Below are positions 1-9,140 of a DNA stretch of 54,309 nucleotides, in pieces (the first letter of the stretch is position 1; every line of letters begins with the position of its first letter). Position numbers and translations under genes: made by a program. The notes below the pieces were generated by a model. That model saw only the letters and a list, made by a program, of their open reading frames with translations, made no database searches and had not been told where the DNA came from. Source of the DNA: an uncultured Emergencia sp. Lineage in GTDB: Bacteria > Bacillota > Clostridia > Peptostreptococcales > Anaerovoracaceae. The stretch spans positions 1 through 54,309 of the forward strand of contig CALLDR010000181.1 of NCBI GenBank assembly GCA_937997955.1, read 5' to 3'.

Positions 1-15
1 GAACTGGTGTATAGC

Positions 16-64
16 CTGGTGCGAAAGGCAAGTGAACATGAAATCCCCGAGTCTTTCGCACCAG
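16..64 (+). promoter_or_regulatory. CRISPR leader hairpin
   Basis: A perfect 12-bp inverted repeat (CTGGTGCGAAAG at 16-27, CTTTCGCACCAG at 53-64) lies upstream of the first CRISPR repeat. A similar GGTGCGAA...TTCGCACC element is, from memory, common between cas2 and the array in type I-C loci, so cas genes may lie just left of the window. Bases 65-188 would be the rest of the leader. Frame 1 is open from the window edge to about position 98, but I do not recognise a Cas2 C-terminus in it. Confidence 0.55.
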
Positions 65-188
65 AATTCCTTACAGGAATAACTATAATTGTGGCATGAT
101 GTAAGTAAATTGCGAAGAAACCTGCGAGGTGGCCTAAAGAAAATGCTGAAGGTTGGCAGTATCTTTGGAAAAACAGCCGTAATTTGCG

Positions 189-425
189 GTCTCAACCCGC
201 AAGGGTTGAGTGGATTGAAAGTCATTTGGATATCCATCTGATACCAATTCTCGGGTGTCTCAACCCGCAAGGGTTGAGTGGATTGAAAGATTTTCCGCGT
301 ATCGCCCGCCTGGAAAATCAGGCTTGTCTCAACCCGCAAGGGTTGAGTGGATTGAAAGATCGCGGAGGCTACAGAATGTGTTGTCGCAGAAGGTCTCAAC
401 CCGTGAGGGTTGAGCAGATTAAAAG
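189..425 (+). CRISPR. short CRISPR array, 4 repeats and 3 spacers
   Basis: Repeats of 33 bp at 189-221, 257-289, 326-358 and 393-425. They begin GTCTCAACCCGCAAGGGTTG and end GAGTGGATTGAAAG. The CAACCC/GGGTTG arms form the crRNA stem, and ATTGAAAG matches the type I-C style 3' handle. Spacers are 35, 36 and 34 bp (222-256, 290-325, 359-392). The first three repeats are identical. The last is degenerate (CCGTGAGGG in the loop, GCAGATTAAAAG at the end), which marks the leader-distal end and fixes the direction as plus. No cas gene is visible in the window. Confidence 0.95.
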
Positions 426-563
426 TTCACAGGCGGCCGTTCTTTATTGGATCTTAATTCATGCTTGTAAACCAAATCCACTGAGAAGAATGAACCTCAA
501 CGAAGGTGTTCTCTTTTAATTCTAACAAAAATCACAAGTTAGAATAAAATATATTTAAATCCA

Positions 564-592
564 TTGAAAAAAGCTAATGAGTATGATAATAT
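564..592 (+). promoter_or_regulatory. promoter for the DUF4143 ATPase
   Basis: TTGAAA (564-569), a 17-bp spacer and TAATAT (587-592), just upstream of the ribosome binding site of the next gene. The rest of 426-560 shows only a weak inverted repeat, TCTAAC...GTTAGA at 521-543, which could end the CRISPR transcript. Confidence 0.6.
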
Positions 593-613
593 ATTTTATG
601 AGAGGTGATGAAA

Positions 614-1813
614 ATGCTGAAAAGGGAATTGTATTTAAAAAGGGTCAGGCCTTATTATGATTCTGAGTTAATAAAAGTGATAACCGGCGTCAGACGGTGC
701 GGCAAATCAGTTCTTCTGCAGCAGATACGAAATGAATTGATGGAAAATGGGATCGATGAGGACCGTATCATATATATCAATTTTGAGGATTATCAATACC
801 GTGAGCTCAAGGATCCCGATAGATTTTATAGTTACGTAGAAGATCGGCTTAGCGGCGAGAAAAAGCATTATTTGATCTTTGATGAAATTCAGAATGTCGA
901 TAAATTTGAACTCGTGATCAATTCATTCCGCGCAGTACATGATGTGAGCATCTTTATCACAGGCTCTAATTCAAAACTGCTTTCCGGAGAATTATCCAGC
1001 CATTTGAGCGGGCGAACGATTTCTTTTCGCATGATGCCTTTTACTTTTAAGGAGTTTTGCGACTTAAAAGAGGCTGAAAACCCGGAGAGCCTTTTGCCGG
1101 AGTATATTTCGTACGGGGGATTTCCCATCGTATGCATCGCCGAGACCCCGGAAATGAAAGAGGAAATACTGTCAAACCTCTATGACTCCATCGTGCTGAA
1201 GGATATTATTATGAGAAACAAAGTTGCCTCGCCGGCGGCATTAGAACGGGTGCTCGAGTATTTGACCGCGAACTCATCGCTTACGCTGTCAGGCCAAAGC
1301 ATCGCCCGCACCCTCAGCGACCAAACCCAAAGTGTCACGGCTCCGACGATCTACGACTATATCCGCTATATTGAGAACTCCTGCATTATGAACAAAGTAG
1401 AACGATACGATATACGCGGAAAAAAAGTTCTGGCCTTTGAAGAGAAAAGCTATATCTGCGATTTGGGTTTTTTCCATATAAAGAAAAACAGGATCAAAGA
1501 TGAATTTGGCAGGATCGTAGAGACTTTGATCTATAATGAGCTGATTGCCAGAGGATACCAGGTGTACATCGGAAAGACATTTAAAGGCGAGGTGGACTTT
1601 ATCGCCCAAAAGGGGCATAAAAAGGTATATATACAGGCCGCATATCACCTCGAAGATGAGGAAACAATAGAAAGGGAGTTTGGCGCATATAAGTCGATTC
1701 ATGATAATTATCCGAAGTATGTCATCTCCCATGACGACTGGAAGCTCGATGATGCAGACGGCATTATCCACTTATCTTTGCTGGAGTTTTTGCTTGATGA
1801 GAATTCAATATAA
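614..1813 (+). CDS. AAA ATPase with C-terminal DUF4143
   Basis: A 399-residue P-loop ATPase of the AAA_14/DUF4143 type, common in bacteria and archaea and of unsettled function (proposed links to toxin-antitoxin or mobile DNA). Walker A is GVRRCGKS near residue 24 and Walker B is YLIFDEIQ near residue 88. A sensor-like ITGSNS follows, and the C-terminal third holds the DUF4143 part with a nuclease-like core ending near GEVDFIAQ. I chose the ATG at 614 because GAGGTG at 602-607 sits six bases upstream; GTG 605 and ATG 608 overlap that site. It stands alone between a good promoter and a strong terminator. It is next to the CRISPR array but is not a Cas protein. Confidence 0.85.
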   Translation: MLKRELYLKRVRPYYDSELIKVITGVRRCGKSVLLQQIRNELMENGIDEDRIIYINFEDYQYRELKDPDRFYSYVEDRLSGEKKHYLIFDEIQNVDKFELVINSFRAVHDVSIFITGSNSKLLSGELSSHLSGRTISFRMMPFTFKEFCDLKEAENPESLLPEYISYGGFPIVCIAETPEMKEEILSNLYDSIVLKDIIMRNKVASPAALERVLEYLTANSSLTLSGQSIARTLSDQTQSVTAPTIYDYIRYIENSCIMNKVERYDIRGKKVLAFEEKSYICDLGFFHIKKNRIKDEFGRIVETLIYNELIARGYQVYIGKTFKGEVDFIAQKGHKKVYIQAAYHLEDEETIEREFGAYKSIHDNYPKYVISHDDWKLDDADGIIHLSLLEFLLDENSI

Positions 1814-1855
1814 CTACAAAGAAGGCCGGAATTTCCGGCCTTCTTCGTAGTTTTT
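1814..1855 (+). terminator. intrinsic terminator after the ATPase
   Basis: Long GC-rich hairpin (CTACAAAGAAGGCCGGA / TCCGGCCTTCTTCGTAG) followed by TTTTT. It begins right after the stop codon and separates the ATPase from the convergent secreted-protein gene. Confidence 0.9.
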
Positions 1856-1882
1856 GATTCAGTTTCGCTTTGATCGAATCGA

Positions 1883-4561
1883 TTATTTTGCGATTCTATA
1901 AGCCTTGTTGGACCAGTCAGAGTAGTACTTCACACCGTCAACTACCTTGTAAGCTCTGATCTTGTAGTAGTATCTGGTTCCCTTCTTCAGAGACTTTGTG
2001 TTCTTGTAAGTTCTCTTCGTGTTGTCAGTAGTTGTGAAGAACGCCTTGGTACCAAACCCGCTGTTCATCTTCAGGGATCTGTATACCTGGAAGCCGTCAG
2101 CTACGGAGGAATCGCCCTTTACAGTCCACTTTACGGTGATGGAACCCTTCTTAGCAGTGGAGGAAGCCGTAATCTTCAGAGCTTCAACTGATTCAATTAT
2201 CTTAGTTTCTAAAAGCTGAACCTTATAAGGATAAGCTTCATAAACCGCCCGCTGCTGTGATCCAGTGAGTGCATCATATGCCGCTTTTGCAGCTGCCAAT
2301 TCCTCTGAGGATGAGTTGGATGTCAGTTTTGCAATCAGCTTTTTGACCGCGGCAACCTCATCATTCCATACTTTTGTCTGCGCAGCCGCTAAAGCTGCTT
2401 CGGCGTTTTTACCTACGGCAAAGGCTTCATCGTATTGACCATAATATTCTACATATTTGTCATACAGATTTTCAACTGCAGTTAATTCGTCTCTGGTGAT
2501 AACATTATCATCATCCATAGCGGCAATTGCATCTTCAACAGCCTTAATCTGCATGTTCTTCAGATCTGCCATTTTTGACACAAAGACTGTCGAACCCTTT
2601 ACATCATTTGATGCAGCACCATAGTTGTCAAGATATGATTTATATGCATCATATGCAGCTGTAAAATCAGCCTCTTTATCCATTGAAGCATTTGTTGGTA
2701 ATGCAGCGATAAGAGTCTGTACTTTTGCAGCTTCCTCATTTAACTGCTTTTCGGTAAGAATCTTATCAATTTCAGCTTTCCCTTCCTCATAAAGAGCTTT
2801 CACTTCATCAAGCGTTCTTGCATATTCAAGTTTACCAGCGTTTGCAGGAGTATCAAATCTTGATGTACTTGCGCCAGCATACTTTTTCACAACTGCAGTA
2901 AAGGAAGCAGCTCTATAATCTGTAGTCCCCATAAGAGTTTTCATAACATTCTGTGCGTATGAATTAAGCGCCTTCTGATAATTAACATTTTCTGTCTTAT
3001 CAAGTGCGTCGTACTCAGCCTTGGTTCTGAGATCAGCAAGATCTTTATCGGCATCTGCCATAATAGTATTAACTTCATCAACAGTCTTTGCATCATTTAA
3101 TGCATCCAGTGTGGCTGCTTTGATGTCATCATAATCTGAACCAAAGTAGGTCTGATCATAGTAATCTCTGCAATACTTCTTATCGGCTTCTCCAGTTTTA
3201 TTAGCGCCGGCATAAATGATTTTAGCCTGCCATTTGTCTGTAGCTTCAGCAATAGCTACGGCAACAGGATCATTGATAGCAACAACATCTGTAAAATAGC
3301 TGGATGTTACAGTGCTATAGCCACCTGCATATTTTCCGTAGATTTCATCTTTAGCATCTGCAACTGCTTCATCAATGTCAGCGTCTGAATACTTCTTGTC
3401 TCCTGTAAAGGTTACTTCATCTTTCATGTCATTTCCATAGGCGACAACTTTTTCATACATATCCTTTGCTGCAAGAGCCTGTGTAATTGCAGCATTGAAT
3501 GCAGTATATGCAGGTGTAGTAGATGTTCCAGTATTTGCTTCTAAACCATTTACTAATGCTGTCAGATTAGTAACAGACTTATTTGTCAAATTGTTGAAAT
3601 ATACTGCCAATACCGCCAAAGTATCTTCCAAATCAGATTTTAAATTAGCATTCATCTGTGCAGCTTCATCGGCAGTTACTTTTGCAGCGGTTGCTGGCTT
3701 CACACCATATAATTTGCCATCATTATCAAGTCTTAATGCAACATTGTCTGCAGCATCAACTTTGTTTGCGTCATAATATGCTCTCTTTGCAAAATAAGTT
3801 AATTCGGCAATGGCATGATCTACATCAATGATGGCATTCGCATTTTGCTCTTCATACTGTGCTACTGTAGTCAGTCCCTTTAAATCCGCTCCATATAAAC
3901 CGCCTGTCGCAGTGTCTTCAGTGAGATTAGCAGCGCCATAAAGTATAGTCGGAACTTGAGCTGCATAATCCGCGACAGTAAGTTTTTCTAATAAATCTAA
4001 AGCCTTATCGCAGTAGATCTCAACAGCCTGCTGGTGAGTATAGGTGGTTCCACCAATGTTGACAGTTAATTGATCAGTATACTCTCCTGACTTCGCCTTT
4101 GTTGCATTTACTTTTGCAATAGCCGCGCTTACCTTTGCATCCTTGTCATAATCAACGATTGCAGCATTGAAGTAAGCCGCAAAAGATGTGTTTGCATAGG
4201 CTACATTGCTTCCATTAATATGACTGCCCTGTACACCAGTTACTCCACACCATTCGTTGATATCTGCCCTGAAAGCAGCCATGTCTAATGAACCGTCAGT
4301 TTTTGTATTCAACGTAATCAAATCGTTGGTTAACTGCGTACCGATCTTAGTGGTATCGGCAATTGCGTTTTCAATAGCAGTGGAATCATAAATTCCTGCC
4401 GCATTCTGACTTGCTCTTGTTGAATTTGCAACAGATGTAATCATATTATCTGCATACGAGGTTGCAGTGTTCAATTCATCTGTCGAAACAGCAAACGCAG
4501 TACCAACTGTGTAAGTGAAGACAACTGACAATGCAAGAAGCACTGTTAAAAATTTCTTCAT
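1883..4561 (-). CDS. secreted surface protein with C-terminal Fn3-like domain
   Basis: An 892-residue exported protein. Residues 1-24 are a clear Sec signal peptide (MKKFLTVLLA start, hydrophobic core, cleavage after GTAFA). The body is Ala/Asp/Lys-rich, predicted helical, with many Tyr-Asp-Ala segments and FIVAR/albumin-binding-like helical pieces (for example near AAKAAYDALTGSQQRAVYEA). The last 95 or so residues look like one fibronectin type III domain (ITVKWTV, GFQVYRS, YYYKIRAYK). I see no sortase motif, S-layer homology repeat or catalytic motif, so it is most likely an extracellular binding or surface-layer-like protein. The ribosome binding site GGGAGGAA precedes ATG 4561. AT content is higher than in the next genes. 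Confidence 0.75.
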   Translation of the reverse strand: MKKFLTVLLALSVVFTYTVGTAFAVSTDELNTATSYADNMITSVANSTRASQNAAGIYDSTAIENAIADTTKIGTQLTNDLITLNTKTDGSLDMAAFRADINEWCGVTGVQGSHINGSNVAYANTSFAAYFNAAIVDYDKDAKVSAAIAKVNATKAKSGEYTDQLTVNIGGTTYTHQQAVEIYCDKALDLLEKLTVADYAAQVPTILYGAANLTEDTATGGLYGADLKGLTTVAQYEEQNANAIIDVDHAIAELTYFAKRAYYDANKVDAADNVALRLDNDGKLYGVKPATAAKVTADEAAQMNANLKSDLEDTLAVLAVYFNNLTNKSVTNLTALVNGLEANTGTSTTPAYTAFNAAITQALAAKDMYEKVVAYGNDMKDEVTFTGDKKYSDADIDEAVADAKDEIYGKYAGGYSTVTSSYFTDVVAINDPVAVAIAEATDKWQAKIIYAGANKTGEADKKYCRDYYDQTYFGSDYDDIKAATLDALNDAKTVDEVNTIMADADKDLADLRTKAEYDALDKTENVNYQKALNSYAQNVMKTLMGTTDYRAASFTAVVKKYAGASTSRFDTPANAGKLEYARTLDEVKALYEEGKAEIDKILTEKQLNEEAAKVQTLIAALPTNASMDKEADFTAAYDAYKSYLDNYGAASNDVKGSTVFVSKMADLKNMQIKAVEDAIAAMDDDNVITRDELTAVENLYDKYVEYYGQYDEAFAVGKNAEAALAAAQTKVWNDEVAAVKKLIAKLTSNSSSEELAAAKAAYDALTGSQQRAVYEAYPYKVQLLETKIIESVEALKITASSTAKKGSITVKWTVKGDSSVADGFQVYRSLKMNSGFGTKAFFTTTDNTKRTYKNTKSLKKGTRYYYKIRAYKVVDGVKYYSDWSNKAYRIAK

Positions 4562-4600
4562 TTTAAGAATTCCTCCCTCTTTTTAGTTCTTTGTTTTAAG

Positions 4601-4629
4601 ATTATAGTTATACGCGTTTTTGCGCAAAA
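4601..4629 (-). promoter_or_regulatory. promoter for the secreted Fn3 protein
   Basis: On the minus strand TTTTGC (4624-4629), a 17-bp spacer and a perfect TATAAT (4601-4606), about 40 bases before the start codon. The -35 is weak. The rest of 4630-4827 shows no gene; a TATACT at 4775-4780 may be the -10 for the helicase but has no good -35. Confidence 0.5.
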
Positions 4630-4827
4630 CTGATAAATGAAATTACAGTTCACAATGAACTTAAGAGAATGGAGCTGAGGACAAAGCAAATAACTCCTGA
4701 AACAACTCGGCCTTTGAATTTAACAAAATCCTGCTTTCGCGGGAAAGAGGCTTTATCTTGCCTGAAAAATACGGTATACTAAAAAAAGCAAAACCAATAT
4801 TTTAGATAAATTACCGGAGGGACAACC

Positions 4828-7800
4828 ATGCTGACGCGCAGCGACATCAGAAAAATGACCGTGAGCACCACCTACCAGCGGGGGATGGGCATTTACATAC
4901 AGGCGGGCAAGATCCGCACCTTTGACGTGGAAACGGACATGGTCAACCCGGAGCTTGACAATATCCGGGCGGTGGTGCGGGGCAGCGGCCGCAGCTGTTA
5001 CGATGTGGATATCTCCTACAACACCGCCGCAGACGATGTGGAGTATAGCTACTGCAGCTGTCCGGCCTTTGAAAACTACAGAGGCCCGTGCAAGCACTGT
5101 GTGGCCGTGCTTTTGGAGTACGTCGATCATCAGCAGGAAAACCGCTCCGAGTACGAGGACCTCCTGCCGCGGGAGGTTCCCTCAGAGTCTCTGTCAAAGG
5201 GTGTCCGTCAGGGCCTTCCTTATAACGTCCCGGGTATTACCGATGTCCTGGGCATTACTGACGTCCCGGCGGTTGCTGGCGTTCCGGCCACTACGGCATC
5301 TCTGAAAGATTTGATCGAAAAGGAGATCACTCGAAAGACCGCGCCGGCGCTGCAGCCGGAACTGCAGGGCGCCATAGGTCTGTACCCTTATCTGGAGATC
5401 AAAGCTGACGGCGAAGCCTGCGTGTCCTTTAAAATCGGCGACGAAAAGCCTTACGTGCTGAAAGATGTCTTTTCCTTCGCAGACAGAGTGAAGCATCAGA
5501 AAGAATACGCCTATGGCAAGAAGCTTTCCTTTATACATACCATGGAGGCCTTTGAACCGGCGTCTCAGGCCTATGTTCGCTTTCTGACAGACTGGGTCAG
5601 AGATTACAGCGAGAGCTATCAGACAGAGCAGAATCGCCGGTATACTTACTACTATTACGGCGGGATGCCGGCGATGCGCTATGTGCCGCTGCGGGGCGAG
5701 GCTCTGGAAAAGCTGCTGCAGGCCGCCTATGGAAACGAGCTGCAGGCGTCCATTTACAGACAAAGCGAAACGCTTTGGACCGTCCGCAGGGAAAAGCCTC
5801 ATATGGGACTGCAGATCAAAAGCGGCCCCGACGGAGCTGAGCTGCGGCTTTTCTGCCCGGCCGCGTATTGCGGAATCAAGTACATGATCTTTTTCGAGGA
5901 GGGAGATATCTATCTGGCGGATCGCAAAGATCTGCCGGGGCTGGAAGAATTTGTACGATGCTTTGCCGATGACAAAACGGCCTTTGTGACAAAGGCTGAT
6001 CTGCCGGGGTTCTGTACCCAGCTGCTGCCTCAGCTGCGCCAGTATATGCGCATGGACTACGAAGACTTTGATCCGGCGGACTATGCGCCACAGGAGGCGA
6101 AATTCCAGTTCTATCTGGACGCGCCGACAAAGAATTTGATGACCTGCCAGGTGAAGAGCATCTACGGAGAAGAGGTCTTCAGCCTTCCCGACAGGACAGC
6201 GGCCCTGGCGCGGCGGGATCTGGTCAGGGAAGCGGAAGTCCTTCGCGCTGTAAGCCCCTTCTTTGAAGGGACAGAGCCGGGCCGGAACCTCTTTGTTCTC
6301 CAGGGAGATGACGGTCGGATCTACGACCTGCTCACCAGCGGCATCGACGCCTTTCGGGAGATCGGCGAAGTGTTCGTGTCCGACGCTCTGAAAAATATCC
6401 GCGTCCACCCGGCGCCGTCGGTCTCCGCGGGAGTTTCCATGTCCGGCAGTCTGCTGGAGCTGAAGCTTCTGGCCGGCGACATGTCAAAGGCGGATCTGGT
6501 GGACATTTTGAGCCGCTACGACAGAAAGAAGCGGTATCACCGGCTGAAAAACGGTGATTTTATCGATATAGATGAGGGCATCGACGTGCTGGCGGAGCTG
6601 AAGGAGGGCCTGCATCTGACGTCAAAGGAGCTGTTGGGCGACCATATCCTGCTGCCAAAGTACAGGGCGGTCTATTTGGACCAGGCGTTGAAAGAAAAGG
6701 CGTCCTTGCCGGTGGAACGGGATCGGGATTTCCGCGCTTTGATCCGGGGCATGCGCAGCAGTGAGGACAGCGACTACGAGCTGCCCGGCGGGCTTCACGC
6801 GGAGCTTCGCGAGTATCAGAAGCGGGGGTACCTGTGGATGAAGACCCTGGCGGAGTACGGCTTTGGCGGCATTCTGGCCGACGATATGGGGCTGGGCAAA
6901 ACCCTGCAGGTCATCACCTATCTGCAGTCTGAGTTTGAGGAGAAGGGCAGGGCGCAGCGGCCCCACCTGATCGTATGCCCGGCGTCCTTAGTGTACAACT
7001 GGGAAAGCGAGCTGCAGCGGTTCGCGCCGGAGTTGCCGGTAAGGACCATCGCCGGCACGGCGGCAGAGCGAAAGAGAGAGATCGACGCCATCTGCGGAGG
7101 CGATGTATGCATTACGTCTTACGAGCTTCTCCGGCGGGACGTGCATCATTACGAGGAGCTGACCTTCGGCTGCCAGGTCATCGACGAGGCCCAGTACATC
7201 AAAAATCACAGCACCCAGGCATCAAAAGCCGTCAGGCTGATTCATTCGTCTTTCCGCATGGCTTTGACCGGTACGCCGGTGGAAAACAGGCTCAGCGAGC
7301 TGTGGAGCATCTTTGATTATCTGATGCCCGGCTTTCTCTACGGCTACGACCGGTTCCGCAAGGAGCTGGAGCAGCCCATCGTTTTGGGTAAAGATGAGGC
7401 GGCCATGGGCAGGCTGAAGAAGCTGATCGGCCCCTTTGTCCTGCGCCGTTTGAAGGGCGACGTGCTCAGGGATCTGCCTGACAAGATCGAAAAGAACATG
7501 TTTACGAAGCTGTCCGGAGAGCAGCAGAAGCTCTATGACGCCGATGTAAAGCAGCTGCAGCTGATGCTGTCGGGGCAGAGCGATGAGGAATTCAATACAT
7601 CGAAGATACAGGTTTTGTCGGCCCTGACCAGGCTGCGGCAGATCTGCTGTGACCCGGGGATTCTTTTTGAGGACTACAGAGGAGAATCCGCCAAGATGGA
7701 AATGTGCATGGATCTGATCGAAAACGCAGCAGAGGGCGGCCACAAGATCCTGCTGTTTTCGCAGTTTACCACCTTGCTGGCCCAGATGCAGCAGCGACTG

Positions 7801-8196
7801 GCGCTGGCAGGTATATCCTATTACACTTTGACAGGCGCGACGAAAAAGGAGGAGCGGGTCCGGCTGGTCAACGCTTTCAACGAGGATGAGACACAGGTTT
7901 TCCTGATCTCTCTGAAGGCTGGCGGCACAGGGCTGAACCTGACCGCCGCCGACGTGGTCATTCACTTTGACCCGTGGTGGAATCTGGCCGTACAGAACCA
8001 GGCCACGGACCGCGCCCACAGGATCGGACAGAAAAACGTGGTCAGCGTGTATAAGCTCATCGCCAAAGGGACCATAGAGGAAAAGATTCTGGAGCTGCAG
8101 GAGCAGAAGCGTCAGCTGGCCGACCAGCTTTTGGTCGGCGGCGATATGGCCAGTCCGTCCTTTGATCGGGAAGAGCTGCTGGCGCTGCTGGGGTAA
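4828..8196 (+). CDS. SNF2-family helicase with SWIM zinc finger
   Basis: An 1122-residue SWI2/SNF2 ATPase. The N-terminus has a SWIM zinc finger, C76-x-C78-x9-C88-x-H90. Next come a low-complexity linker (about residues 134-157) and a middle region of the bacterial SNF2-associated type. The two helicase lobes carry motif I DDMGLGKT near residue 688, DEAQ near 786, LTGTPVE, and lobe 2 with LISLKAGGTGLNL and TDRAHRIGQ. Such proteins act on nucleic acid or protein-DNA complexes in an ATP-dependent way; the bacterial role is not settled. Start ATG 4828 follows CGGAGGGACAACC. It appears monocistronic. The linker contains a four-unit 18-bp tandem repeat. Confidence 0.92.
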   Translation: MLTRSDIRKMTVSTTYQRGMGIYIQAGKIRTFDVETDMVNPELDNIRAVVRGSGRSCYDVDISYNTAADDVEYSYCSCPAFENYRGPCKHCVAVLLEYVDHQQENRSEYEDLLPREVPSESLSKGVRQGLPYNVPGITDVLGITDVPAVAGVPATTASLKDLIEKEITRKTAPALQPELQGAIGLYPYLEIKADGEACVSFKIGDEKPYVLKDVFSFADRVKHQKEYAYGKKLSFIHTMEAFEPASQAYVRFLTDWVRDYSESYQTEQNRRYTYYYYGGMPAMRYVPLRGEALEKLLQAAYGNELQASIYRQSETLWTVRREKPHMGLQIKSGPDGAELRLFCPAAYCGIKYMIFFEEGDIYLADRKDLPGLEEFVRCFADDKTAFVTKADLPGFCTQLLPQLRQYMRMDYEDFDPADYAPQEAKFQFYLDAPTKNLMTCQVKSIYGEEVFSLPDRTAALARRDLVREAEVLRAVSPFFEGTEPGRNLFVLQGDDGRIYDLLTSGIDAFREIGEVFVSDALKNIRVHPAPSVSAGVSMSGSLLELKLLAGDMSKADLVDILSRYDRKKRYHRLKNGDFIDIDEGIDVLAELKEGLHLTSKELLGDHILLPKYRAVYLDQALKEKASLPVERDRDFRALIRGMRSSEDSDYELPGGLHAELREYQKRGYLWMKTLAEYGFGGILADDMGLGKTLQVITYLQSEFEEKGRAQRPHLIVCPASLVYNWESELQRFAPELPVRTIAGTAAERKREIDAICGGDVCITSYELLRRDVHHYEELTFGCQVIDEAQYIKNHSTQASKAVRLIHSSFRMALTGTPVENRLSELWSIFDYLMPGFLYGYDRFRKELEQPIVLGKDEAAMGRLKKLIGPFVLRRLKGDVLRDLPDKIEKNMFTKLSGEQQKLYDADVKQLQLMLSGQSDEEFNTSKIQVLSALTRLRQICCDPGILFEDYRGESAKMEMCMDLIENAAEGGHKILLFSQFTTLLAQMQQRLALAGISYYTLTGATKKEERVRLVNAFNEDETQVFLISLKAGGTGLNLTAADVVIHFDPWWNLAVQNQATDRAHRIGQKNVVSVYKLIAKGTIEEKILELQEQKRQLADQLLVGGDMASPSFDREELLALLG
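5227..5298 (+). repeat. in-frame 18-bp tandem repeat in the SNF2 linker
   Basis: Four imperfect 18-bp units (5227-5244, 5245-5262, 5263-5280, 5281-5298) encode VPGITD, VLGITD, VPAVAG and VPATTA. The unit length keeps the frame. It is one of many short repeats of this kind in the window, here inside a non-conserved linker. Confidence 0.75.
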
Positions 8197-8345
8197 AGCG
8201 GCGGTATCGGGCGGTATTGGCAAAGAACTGATAAAGGGCTTAACCTTTCAGAATAAAATAAAATATTTGATAATAACAGTCTCGAAATAATTTTTTGAAT
8301 GAAATAAGATGAAATAATAAGAAAACTCAAAGAACGGGAGACACC

Positions 8346-9140
8346 ATGCAAACCATCGGAATCATCTGCGCCTGCAAATCGGAGCTGAAGCCCTTTCTGG
8401 CGCGGCTAAAAAATCAGACGATCAAAGAGAAGGCCACATGGACCTTTTACGAAGGCATCATCGGACAGACCCGCATCGTCGCGGTCCAGTGCGGTATCTG
8501 CAAGGTAAACGCCGCCCTCGCGGCCCAGATACTCATCGACACGTTTCATGTTGACGCCGTCATCAACAGCGGAACGGCGGGCGGCATGGACCCGGTGCTG
8601 CAGATCCTGGATACCGTCATAGCGGAAAAGATCGCTTATCACGATATAGATGACAACATTTTGACAGAGGAACATCCCTATATGGACGATCCATATTTTA
8701 GAAGCGACAGCAAATTGCTGGCCGCGGCAAGGGAATACAGCCAGGTTTACCATCAAACCCGTCACAAGTGCGGCAGCGGTTCCACGGGCCCGCGCGGCGT
8801 CTGTACCTGCGCGCCGGCAAGGCAGCCTCGGATCTTTTTCGGCGTCATGGTCACTGGCGAGCAGTTTATCGAAGATGAAAGCCGGGAGGAGATCAACCGG
8901 CGTTTCTCGCCGCTGTGCGTGGATATGGAAACGGCAGGCATCGCCCACGCCTGTTATGTAAACCAAGTGCCGTTTCTCGCCGTGCGGACCATCACGGACA
9001 CGGCGGAGAACAAAGGCCTTGCAGTCTACAGCCGCAACAGCCGCAGAGCAGGCGAAATGGCCGCGCAGATCGTCATGGATCTGCTGCCGTTTTGCGATTT
9101 TGAGGAGCCAGAGAGATGCACGATCCGATCAGAAAAATGA
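8346..9140 (+). CDS. mtnN: 5'-methylthioadenosine/S-adenosylhomocysteine nucleosidase
   Basis: Cleaves the N-glycosidic bond of methylthioadenosine and S-adenosylhomocysteine in the methionine salvage and activated methyl cycle. It has the family start IGIICACKSELKPF with the general acid region, the SGTAGG phosphate/ribose loop, VDMETAGIAH near residue 190 (ribose-binding Met-Glu) and the catalytic Asp in TITDTAE near residue 217. At 264 residues it is longer than the usual 230, mostly because of an insert near residues 138-160 with three cysteines (CGSGSTGPRGVCTC), just before the conserved GVMVTGEQFI. Start ATG 8346 follows GGGAG. The next gene starts inside its last 25 bases, so the two are translationally coupled. 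Confidence 0.88.
   Translation: MQTIGIICACKSELKPFLARLKNQTIKEKATWTFYEGIIGQTRIVAVQCGICKVNAALAAQILIDTFHVDAVINSGTAGGMDPVLQILDTVIAEKIAYHDIDDNILTEEHPYMDDPYFRSDSKLLAAAREYSQVYHQTRHKCGSGSTGPRGVCTCAPARQPRIFFGVMVTGEQFIEDESREEINRRFSPLCVDMETAGIAHACYVNQVPFLAVRTITDTAENKGLAVYSRNSRRAGEMAAQIVMDLLPFCDFEEPERCTIRSEK

Noticed and set aside
184..519. Open frame of 111 codons across the CRISPR repeats
   Set aside because: It simply reads through repeats and spacers; no ribosome binding site and repeated peptide segments reflect the array.
614..1813. ATPase as a CRISPR-associated gene
   Set aside because: AAA/DUF4143 proteins are widespread and not Cas proteins; adjacency alone is not evidence.
4828..8196. SNF2 helicase as part of a DISARM- or Dnd-like defence island
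   Set aside because: No methylase, PLD or other defence partner is near it; it appears monocistronic with a SWIM finger, as in common clostridial SNF2 proteins.
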